NCBI GenBank assembly: GCA_927910885.1
Contig: CAKMOD010000067.1
Span: 1 to 12,816, forward strand
Direction of reading: 5' to 3'
DNA from: an uncultured Prevotella sp.
GTDB lineage: Bacteria > Bacteroidota > Bacteroidia > Bacteroidales > Bacteroidaceae
DNA: 12,816 bases
Below the pieces are notes generated by a model, which was not told the origin of the DNA, did not search any database, and saw nothing but the letters and a program-made list of their open reading frames with translations. The position numbers and the translations under genes are program-made. Below are positions 7,210 through 12,816 of this stretch, in pieces; position 1 is the first letter of the stretch, and every line of letters starts with the position of its first letter.

Positions 7210-9594
7210 ATGAAAAGAATTATCCTATTTACTGCTGCACTGACGTGCGTGGCAGCTATAAAGGCGCAAACAGTGACGGACACGCTGAAACAACAACATC
7301 TCGATGAGGTCGTCGTGGCAGGTGTACGTGTACCAAAGAGTGCACCATACGCAGTATCTAATATTAAAAAGAAGGAACTTGAAGCCTTCTCTAAGAGTGG
7401 ACGTGAAATGCCATTCCTCCTCGCTCAGACTCCGGGCGTATTAGCTTGGGGCGAGAACGGACTCGGAACGGGTACGGCAGCAATGCGCATCCGTGGTGCT
7501 GCGGGCAGTAGAATCAATATTACGTTAGACGGAGTATCACTCAATTCACCAGAAGATCAGACCGTTTTCTGGGCAAACATGAACTCTTACGCATCGCTGA
7601 TGAATAGTGTACAGATACAGCGTGGTATCGGTACTTCGACCAATGGCGATGGTGCTTTCGGTGGTTCGGTGTCATTGGCAACAAGTGCACCAAGCCGACA
7701 ACCAAGCGTAGAGGTGAGTGGTTCATACGGCTCATACAATACGTATAACGCTGGTGTGAAATTTTCTACAGGTCTGCTCTTCAATCACCTTGTCTTCGAT
7801 GGAGCCTACCACGAGACCGCAACAGACGGATATGTCAACGGAACGAGTGGACGTTCGGGTTCTTACTATGGTGGACTAACATGGTTGGGCGATAACTTCC
7901 GCATCAGCTATAAGAACATTGGCAACTTCGAGAAGACTGGTCAGGCATGGAATGGTGTCGTTACGGGTAGCAATGACTTGAGTTTGATGGATGGTACATA
8001 CGGTTCTAAGACTGGCATTACGACCTATAAAGACATGTACGAGAGAGGTTTGGGCAAGTTCAACCAACTCTATGAACACCTGCAGACCGATGCTAATGGA
8101 GCCTTCGTAAAGGATGCTAATGGCAACTACGAGACAGCACGTTACACGATGCGTGACGGCTCATTCTGGAACAAGACGACAGATAATTTCTATCAGAATC
8201 ATAACCTCTTATCGTTTGCTTTCCACCCTTCCAATCATTGGAGTCATAACGTAACCCTGCATTACACCTATGGTTACGGCTATTACAGCGAATTTAAGCA
8301 TAACACAAAGTTTGCGAAGTTCGGTTTGGCATTCACCGATAGCAAGGGTAAGTTTATCAAGAAGTCTGACTTCGTACGCCTGAAAGGTTTGTCACAGCAC
8401 ACCTACGGCATTGTTTACACCAGCAATTACAAGGACGAGAACTGGGATGTAACGGGTGGTCTGAATCTGCAGCAGTTCCGTGGCAGTCACTTCGGCTACC
8501 TTACTTATATAAAGAATGAGGAGGCAGATGCGAAATATCGTGCTGGTGGGAAGGATTATAAGTATTATGACTCTAAGGCACATAAGTATGATTACAGCGG
8601 ATTCTTCAAGGCAAAATACAACTTTGCAGACTATTGGAACGTGTTTATGGATTTGCAGATCCGTCATGTGGAGTATATGACTGATGGTCAGAACGACCGT
8701 TTCTATAAGGTCGGAAGTGGCTATCAGAACCAACTCTTAGACATCAGCGAGCGTTATGACTTCGTTAATCCGAAAGCGGGAATCAGCTATTATCGTGGCG
8801 GTCACAAGGCATACGCTTCTATTGCGCACGCCAGTCGTGAGCCAGAACGTAATAACTTCACAAATAACGGTAGTTATCCAGCACCATCACCAGAGCGTAT
8901 GATGGATATCGAAATGGGCTATCAATACAATGGTCGCAATTGGAGAGTAGGGGTTAACCTCTATTATATGGACTATAACAACCAGTTTGTACAGACTGGT
9001 GCGCAGAGTGATATCGGTGAGAATCTGACCACAAACATCAAGAGCAGCTATCGTATGGGTGCAGAGTTGGAGGCAGGCTGGAGCCCATTGTCATGGTTGA
9101 CCATTGAGGGTAACGCAGCTTTGAGTCGTAATATCATCAAGGACTTTGACGAAATGGCAAGTGTTGACTGGGAGTCTTCGTTCCGTAAGATTCATTACAA
9201 CCACTCTACTTTGGCGTTCTCACCATCAGCCATACTCAATGGTATGCTCAATCTCCATTATAAAGGCTTTGAGGCAGTATGGCATACAAACTTCGTCAGT
9301 CGTCAGTATCTCGACAATACAGAGAACATGACACGTTCGTTGCCATGCTATTCACAGACGAATATCAACCTTAGTTATACCCTTCGTCCTACCAAGCACA
9401 TTGCAGGTTTGAAGGAAGCTGTCTTCGGTGTGAACCTCAACAACATCTTCAATCGCCATTATGCAGCCAGCGGATGGGTGTACAGCTCTATCCTCGATAA
9501 CAACGGTCATCCTAATGAGAACCGTTATACGCAGATTGGTTTCATCCCAATGGCAGGCTTTAATATGATGGGAAGTGTTACGGTGAAGTTTTAA
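7210..9594 (+). CDS. TonB-dependent outer-membrane receptor, probable thiamine uptake
   Basis: A 794-residue TonB-dependent receptor. Residues 1-19 are a signal peptide (MKRIILF...AAIKA, cut before QTVTD). A TonB-box-like LDEVVVA lies at 31-37. The plug domain spans about 42-157 (LAQTPGVLAWG, AAMRIRGAAGSRINITLDGV, then GDGAFGGSVSLAT). The barrel fills the rest and ends MGSVTVKF with the C-terminal Phe typical of outer-membrane barrels. It is the first gene behind the TPP riboswitch and is followed by pnuT and thiamine pyrophosphokinase. That matches the known Bacteroidetes thiamine arrangement, in which this receptor was called omr1. Thiamine or a derivative as substrate is inferred from that context, not from binding residues. 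The ATG at 7210 directly precedes a good signal peptide. The protein is complete, with no sign of disruption. Confidence 0.92.
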   Translation: MKRIILFTAALTCVAAIKAQTVTDTLKQQHLDEVVVAGVRVPKSAPYAVSNIKKKELEAFSKSGREMPFLLAQTPGVLAWGENGLGTGTAAMRIRGAAGSRINITLDGVSLNSPEDQTVFWANMNSYASLMNSVQIQRGIGTSTNGDGAFGGSVSLATSAPSRQPSVEVSGSYGSYNTYNAGVKFSTGLLFNHLVFDGAYHETATDGYVNGTSGRSGSYYGGLTWLGDNFRISYKNIGNFEKTGQAWNGVVTGSNDLSLMDGTYGSKTGITTYKDMYERGLGKFNQLYEHLQTDANGAFVKDANGNYETARYTMRDGSFWNKTTDNFYQNHNLLSFAFHPSNHWSHNVTLHYTYGYGYYSEFKHNTKFAKFGLAFTDSKGKFIKKSDFVRLKGLSQHTYGIVYTSNYKDENWDVTGGLNLQQFRGSHFGYLTYIKNEEADAKYRAGGKDYKYYDSKAHKYDYSGFFKAKYNFADYWNVFMDLQIRHVEYMTDGQNDRFYKVGSGYQNQLLDISERYDFVNPKAGISYYRGGHKAYASIAHASREPERNNFTNNGSYPAPSPERMMDIEMGYQYNGRNWRVGVNLYYMDYNNQFVQTGAQSDIGENLTTNIKSSYRMGAELEAGWSPLSWLTIEGNAALSRNIIKDFDEMASVDWESSFRKIHYNHSTLAFSPSAILNGMLNLHYKGFEAVWHTNFVSRQYLDNTENMTRSLPCYSQTNINLSYTLRPTKHIAGLKEAVFGVNLNNIFNRHYAASGWVYSSILDNNGHPNENRYTQIGFIPMAGFNMMGSVTVKF

Positions 9595-9657
9595 ATAGAA
9601 CAAGACCTAACAACTGGCCCCTCCCCCTTCCCCTCCCCCGAAGGGAGGGGCGTGAAT

Positions 9658-9875
9658 GTACTATTTGCTTGTAGATTGCTTGTAAGAAAAGAACCAACTC
9701 CCAAGTAAGACAACTTGTTTACACGCAAGCCTGTCCACTTGTAAACTCATGTAATAATCACAAGGGAAATGTACTGTATGCTTGTAGATTGCTTGTAAAA
9801 AAGAGTCAATACTCAAGCAGGACAACTTGTTTACACGTAAACTTGTCCACTCGTAATCTCATGTAGGGGTATCAC
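9658..9875 (+). repeat. Two tandem units (113-bp period) with multiple CTTGT motifs
   Basis: GTACTatttGCTTGTAGATTG at 9658 recurs as GTACTgtatGCTTGTAGATTG at 9771. By eye the two units agree at roughly 80-85% of positions with one-base indels. Each holds CTTGT several times, and the second unit contains the palindrome GTTTAC-AC-GTAAAC. The second unit runs out at about 9875. Confidence 0.75.
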
Positions 9876-9896
9876 GCATTCTACGCCCCTCCCTTC

Positions 9897-9918
9897 GGGG
9901 GAGGGGAAGGGGGAGGGG
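9897..9918 (+). other. Potential G-quadruplex upstream of pnuT
   Basis: Four G-runs lie at 9897-9901, 9903-9906, 9909-9913 and 9915-9918, separated by loops of 1, 2 and 1 bases on the transcribed-RNA sense strand. The mirrored motif is on the minus strand at 9618-9639. The same bases can pair in the hairpin of the repeat end, so the two folds would compete. Confidence 0.5.
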
Positions 9919-9993
9919 CCGGTTGGTTGGCCAGCTGGTTGGTGGGTGGATTGCTGATGGTTTGTTATTAGTCGCTTTTCTTTCATATTCATT

Positions 9994-10587
9994 ATGACAT
10001 TAGACATGCTGGGCTGCATCATCGGCCTAATTTACATCTATCAAGAATACAAAGCGAGTATATGGCTTTGGTTGACGGGTATTATTATGCCTGTCATCTA
10101 TATGTTTGTTTATTACGAGGCAGGACTGTATGCGGACTTTGGAATGCAGATATATTATACATTAGCTGCCATCTATGGGTTCTTGTATTGGAAGTTCGGA
10201 AGGAAGAAAGGGGCGGAGGAGATTCCTATCACACACTATCCTCGACAGTTGATACTCCCCTCACTGCTTGTCTTCCTCGTCCTTTGGGGTGCTCTCTATC
10301 TCATCCTCATCAAGTTCACGAACTCCAATGTACCTGTATTAGATAGCTTCGGCAATGCACTCAGCTTCATCGGACTGTGGGCTTTAGCAAAGAAATACAT
10401 CGAACAGTGGTGGATATGGATTGTTGTTGATATCGAATTGGCAGGACTTTATGTATATAAAGAGATTCCTTTTACCGCAGGACTCTATGCTTTCTATGCC
10501 GTTATTGCAGTGGCAGGGTACTTTAAGTGGAGGAGGAGCCTCACACAAAGACCTCCCCTAACCCCTCCAAAGGAGGGGGACGCCTAA
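9994..10587 (+). CDS. pnuT: PnuC-family membrane transporter, probable thiamine transporter PnuT
   Basis: A 197-residue integral inner-membrane protein with about seven hydrophobic segments. The family features are the N-terminal LGCIIGLIYIYQEYKAS, the following WLWLTGI segment, and QWWIWIVVD with the substrate-site tryptophans Trp139-x-x-Trp142. PnuC carries nicotinamide riboside by facilitated diffusion; PnuT members of the same family carry thiamine and are linked to TPP riboswitches and thiamine pyrophosphokinase. Context here favours PnuT: it is the second gene behind a TPP riboswitch, directly before the kinase that would trap the vitamin. The final 12 residues (RPPLTPPKEGDA) and the stop codon are encoded by an inserted repeat, so the native C-terminus has probably been replaced. 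The ATG at 9994 fits the usual short N-terminus; Met5 is a less likely alternative. Confidence 0.88.
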   Translation: MTLDMLGCIIGLIYIYQEYKASIWLWLTGIIMPVIYMFVYYEAGLYADFGMQIYYTLAAIYGFLYWKFGRKKGAEEIPITHYPRQLILPSLLVFLVLWGALYLILIKFTNSNVPVLDSFGNALSFIGLWALAKKYIEQWWIWIVVDIELAGLYVYKEIPFTAGLYAFYAVIAVAGYFKWRRSLTQRPPLTPPKEGDA

Positions 10588-10873
10588 CGGGATAAAAGTT
10601 CCTCAGAGTTCCCCAAATTATATTGATAGGTTGAAGAAGAAGTTATCGAAAGGAATGATACCATATAAAGTATCTCGAAAGAGAGAAAGAACAAAATAGG
10701 TTATTGCAATAAATAAAACGAATACAAAGTATCTCGAAAGAGAGAAAGAATAAAATAGAACTGCAAAGCAAATGATTATCAATAATAAAGAGAATAATAA
10801 TGACGGACACCAACACATTCCCAACGAACACTCCGTTAGGCACTCCCCTCCTTTCGGAGGGGTTGGGGGAGGC
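10551..10873. repeat. About 323-bp inverted-repeat element joining the end of pnuT to the start of the kinase gene
   Basis: Bases 10551-10590 (acctcccctaacccctcc...cgcctaacgg) and 10833-10873 (ccgttaggcac...gggggaggc) are near-perfect inverses of about 40 bp. Each forms a CCCCTCC/GGAGGGG hairpin. They share the CCTCCCC-CCCCTCC-AAGG-AGGGG layout with the ends of the 9616-9920 element, so both probably belong to one repeat family. The left end lies in the last codons of pnuT. The right end lies in codons 21-34 of the kinase gene. Confidence 0.7.
10667..10758 (+). repeat. 33-bp direct repeat, two copies 59 bp apart
   Basis: AAAGTATCTCGAAAGAGAG followed by AAAGAAYAAAATAG occurs at 10667-10699 and 10726-10758 with one mismatch (c/t). 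Each copy contains the small hairpin TCTC-GAAA-GAGA with a GNRA-type loop. Both are inside the inverted-repeat element, just before the kinase start. Confidence 0.7.
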
Positions 10874-11515
10874 TTTAGCTTTAGTTCCGTCATCCTTGCT
10901 GCTGGCGATTTCCCGACCCACATCCTACCCCTTCACATCCTACGTACTACGGAGAATCTAATTGTATGTGATGGTGCTTTGAAGGATTTATTGGAATATG
11001 ATATAGAGCCAACAGCAGTGGTGGGCGATGGCGATTCACTTTCAGAAGAGTTGAAGCAACGCTATGCACACATCTATCATCCGATTTCCGAGCAGGAGTT
11101 TAACGACCTTACGAAGGCTACTCTCTTTGCTCGTTCACACTTGAAGATGGATGCATCTACACATACTCGTCCTCGCTTCTGCTACCTCGGAGCAACTGGC
11201 AAGCGTGAAGATCATACTTTGGGCAACATCTCTCTCATGCTCTATTACTATCGCCAGTTGGCTATCGACCCAGTGATGGTAACCGATTATGGTTATTTTG
11301 TCGCAGCATCAGGTACAACTCGCTTTGAATCATTCTCCGGACAGCAAGTAAGTATCTTCAATGCTACCTGCAAGGAGCTAAATAGTAACGGACTAAAATG
11401 GGATATCTATCCATTCAGCGAGCTATGGCAGGGAACACTGAACGAAGCCTTATCGAATGAATTTACAATCCAAGCGGATGGTGATTACCTAATTTACCGT
11501 ACGCATAAAATATAA
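10772..11515 (+). CDS. Thiamine pyrophosphokinase (thiamine diphosphokinase)
   Basis: A 247-residue cytoplasmic enzyme that moves pyrophosphate from ATP to thiamine, giving TPP. Family motifs: SSVILAAGDFP at 38-48, CDGA at 66-69, VVGDGDS at 83-89 (metal-binding acids), EFNDLTKA at 109-116, and LGATGKREDHTLGN at 139-152. The C-terminal beta-sandwich (about 165-247) ends LIYRTHKI. The domain starts at about residue 38. The first 37 residues are unrelated and include SVRHSPPFGGVGGG, which is translated repeat sequence. There is no ATG, GTG or TTG in frame between the repeat and the domain, so translation must begin upstream, at ATG 10772 or another start, and run through the repeat. It is the last gene of the riboswitch operon, and its product TPP is the riboswitch ligand, closing a feedback loop. 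Confidence 0.93.
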   Translation: MIINNKENNNDGHQHIPNEHSVRHSPPFGGVGGGFSFSSVILAAGDFPTHILPLHILRTTENLIVCDGALKDLLEYDIEPTAVVGDGDSLSEELKQRYAHIYHPISEQEFNDLTKATLFARSHLKMDASTHTRPRFCYLGATGKREDHTLGNISLMLYYYRQLAIDPVMVTDYGYFVAASGTTRFESFSGQQVSIFNATCKELNSNGLKWDIYPFSELWQGTLNEALSNEFTIQADGDYLIYRTHKI

Positions 11516-11540
11516 CAAACCTTTTCTACAAATCAAAAAT

Positions 11541-11585
11541 GCCATATCTTCATCTCCGTAGGGAGATGTCGATATGGCTTTATTT
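11541..11585. terminator. Strong bidirectional intrinsic terminator
   Basis: GCCATATC-tt-CATCTCC, loop GTAG, GGAGATG-tc-GATATGGC form a 15-pair stem with one 2x2 internal loop. TTTATTT follows on the plus strand. AAAAAT just before it gives a T-run on the minus strand. It would end the thiamine operon 26 bases after the kinase stop and can also serve the convergent gene that ends at 11660. Confidence 0.88.
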
Positions 11586-11659
11586 ATAATCGAATGTAAG
11601 AAGTTTTATTATACAAAGGGGCTTATTCTCTCACCCCAATTATAGTAAGAAACAAGGTT

Positions 11660-12544
11660 TTATTTCACTACAACCTTCACAGACTTACCACCCTGACGCT
11701 TTACATAAACACCAGCAACAGGCTTCTCAACCTTCACACCGCTCAATGTGTAGTAAACTGCAGGTGCATTATTTGCTGTCTCTACAGTGCTAATCGCTGT
11801 TGGATCAACCTTAGTAAATGACACTGTCATCGCAGCAACATCAACGGTAACATCGTATGTAGCCTCCTCTGTGATGTTCCATTTGTTATCATCACCACCA
11901 AAGACAATCTTACCCTCGTCTGACAAGTCGCGCAAATAGAACATCTGGTCGAAGCCAGCATAGACATTCGTACCAAACTTCAACTCACCAGCCTTCAACT
12001 CTGTTCGTGCTGAGAACTTAGCAGGGTTAGTTGCATCTGCCTTTATAATCGTACCTTCACCGATACTCCAACCACCCTTTGTAGCACTACCAATCATCCA
12101 TAAAGCAGTGTGCTTCAAAGCTGTTGTCTGATAAGCAGCCTTGGTAACAACCACTGTCTTCTCAGCCAAGTTACAAACGATATCATAGTTGGCTGACTCA
12201 GAAACACTAAACTTATTATCATCAGCATTCTCATCGCTACTAACCAATGTAGCTGCAACACCCGACTGCAATGTCACGGAACTTACTCCAGCACGATACT
12301 CCAACTTACCCCAATCAAGCTCAGTCAAGAACTTAAACTCCTTGTTTGCTTCTAAATGAACAGTTGCCTTGAAGACATCAGCATTCTCATCAGACTTCTG
12401 CATAACGGTAGATTGACCAAGATTCCAACCACCCCACGTAGCCTCACCGACAATTACTAAGCGATCAGCAGCTTTTGCAGACAATGCGCCAACAACGAAT
12501 AAAGCGCAACATAAAATAGATTTTGTAAATGTTTTTAATCCCAT
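11660..12544 (-). CDS. Secreted SusE/SusF-like two-domain protein with type IX secretion C-terminal signal
   Basis: A 294-residue exported protein. Residues 1-25 are a signal peptide ending AKA before ADRL. The Cys12-Cys13 pair lacks a lipobox, so it is not an evident lipoprotein. Two related beta-sandwich domains follow, at about 28-135 (VIVGEATWGGWNLG) and 148-250 (WMIGSATKGGWSIG). The (I/V)G.AT.GGW pattern resembles the starch-binding SusE/SusF C-terminal domains. After a short linker, the last 30 residues (YYTLSGVKVEKPVAGVYVKR and the Lys/Val-rich end) look like a type IX secretion sorting domain. The protein is probably surface-attached or released. Carbohydrate binding is inferred from fold resemblance, and no SusC/SusD or glycosidase gene is adjacent. 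It is monocistronic as far as the window shows, sharing the bidirectional terminator with the thiamine operon. Confidence 0.8.
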   Translation of the reverse strand: MGLKTFTKSILCCALFVVGALSAKAADRLVIVGEATWGGWNLGQSTVMQKSDENADVFKATVHLEANKEFKFLTELDWGKLEYRAGVSSVTLQSGVAATLVSSDENADDNKFSVSESANYDIVCNLAEKTVVVTKAAYQTTALKHTALWMIGSATKGGWSIGEGTIIKADATNPAKFSARTELKAGELKFGTNVYAGFDQMFYLRDLSDEGKIVFGGDDNKWNITEEATYDVTVDVAAMTVSFTKVDPTAISTVETANNAPAVYYTLSGVKVEKPVAGVYVKRQGGKSVKVVVK

Positions 12545-12660
12545 AAACTTATATATTAAAAGGTTATTAAATCAGATTTTATCTCATAATATAAATCGAA
12601 TCCCTCTTACTCACCAATAATGATTTAGGCTTCTTTCCTTCCTTTTCGACTACAATATTA

Positions 12661-12693
12661 CAAAGAAAATACGACACAAAAGGTGAGTACAAA
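12661..12693 (-). promoter_or_regulatory. Possible promoter of the SusE/SusF-like gene
   Basis: On the minus strand TTTG (12690-12693) is followed after 21 bases by TTTCTTTG (12661-12668). This is close to the -33/-7 pattern, but the -7 box has TT instead of TA. It lies about 115 bases before the ATG. The remaining upstream sequence to 12816 is AT-rich and shows no gene. Confidence 0.35.
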
Positions 12694-12816
12694 CTTTCCA
12701 CTGATATAATATAAATCAATATAAGCCTTTCTATAACTTTTTTAAACCTCAATATAAATCATAACAATCTACATATCAGACACATAACAACAAACAAAAA
12801 CCCACACAAAAAGCAC

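Larger units (their letters stand above)
9616..9920. repeat. 305-bp element with perfect 37-bp terminal inverted repeats, inside the thiamine operon
   Basis: The left end, 9616-9652 (ggcccctccccc...), is the exact inverse of 9884-9920. Each end is also a hairpin on its own, with the TTCG loop CCCCTCCC-TTCG-GGGGAGGGG in the right copy. Flanking bases extend the match imperfectly (caactggcc against the inverse ccaaccggcc). The interior is two tandem 113-bp units. It starts 21 bases after the receptor stop and ends 73 bases before pnuT. It encodes no transposase, so it resembles a MITE or REP/BIME-type element. No target duplication was identified. Confidence 0.75.

Noticed and set aside
8392..8733. 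113-residue minus-strand reading frame inside the TonB receptor gene
   Set aside because: It is opposite a well-supported receptor; its hydrophobic Ile/Leu/Val-rich composition is a by-product of the opposite strand.
9616..9652. Rho-independent terminator after the TonB receptor
   Set aside because: The G/C-rich hairpin is not followed by a T-tract and recurs inverted at 9884-9920, so it is better described as a repeat end; it may still affect read-through.
9658..9875. CRISPR or coding repeat
   Set aside because: There are only two long units with no repeat/spacer alternation, and no credible protein in any frame.
9831..10022. Minus-strand 63-residue protein
   Set aside because: It reads through the repeat end (FPSPEGRG pattern) and overlaps the pnuT start, with no family features.
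9994..10587. Nicotinamide riboside transporter PnuC
   Set aside because: The family is the same, but the TPP riboswitch and neighbouring thiamine pyrophosphokinase point to thiamine (PnuT); no NAD salvage gene is nearby.
10618..10923. Minus-strand protein of about 100 residues
   Set aside because: It is a translation of the inverted-repeat end (PPPTPPKGG pattern) and low-complexity DNA, and it overlaps the well-supported thiamine pyrophosphokinase start.

Overview
The window looks like a chromosomal segment of a Prevotella-type member of the Bacteroidota, probably an oral or gut species. The basis is a near-consensus Bacteroidota promoter (TTTG-N20-TACTTTTG) before a thiamine operon, two outer-membrane receptors, a SusE/SusF-like secreted protein with a type IX secretion C-terminal tail, A-rich leaders instead of strong Shine-Dalgarno sites, and G/C-rich dispersed hairpin repeats of a kind I associate with Prevotella. 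The genus is an inference; there is no rRNA or other marker gene here.

Layout. Positions 1-2551 (+) hold the 3' part of an outer-membrane beta-barrel/TonB-receptor-like gene. Its start lies outside the window and its reading frame appears to shift at a GGGG tract near position 34. Positions 5924 down to 2641 (-) hold four genes pointing the same way: a protein with a PD-(D/E)XK nuclease-like signature, a beta-CASP/RNase J-like metallo-hydrolase overlapping it by 23 bases, a calcineurin-like phosphoesterase, and a DNPH1/Rcl-type deoxynucleotide N-hydrolase. Positions 5925-7039 are a 1.1 kb AT-rich stretch without a credible gene. It holds a four-unit 22-bp repeat ending in a hairpin, a purine-rich repeat tract, a perfect palindrome and a spaced inverted repeat.

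Positions 7040-11585 (+) form a thiamine acquisition operon: promoter, TPP riboswitch, TonB-dependent receptor, PnuC-family transporter (PnuT type), thiamine pyrophosphokinase and a strong bidirectional terminator. Together these would bring thiamine across the outer membrane, across the inner membrane, and trap it as thiamine diphosphate, with the end product shutting the operon down through the riboswitch. Both intergenic gaps of this operon contain related inverted-repeat elements of about 300 bp. The second element supplies the last codons of pnuT and part of the start of the kinase gene.

Positions 11660-12544 (-) encode a secreted two-domain SusE/SusF-like protein with a type IX sorting tail, converging on the operon terminator. 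The remaining 270 bases are its AT-rich upstream region.

The best candidates for something undescribed are the overlapping nuclease-like/RNase J-like gene pair and the repeat elements that have been built into the protein ends of the riboswitch-controlled thiamine operon.
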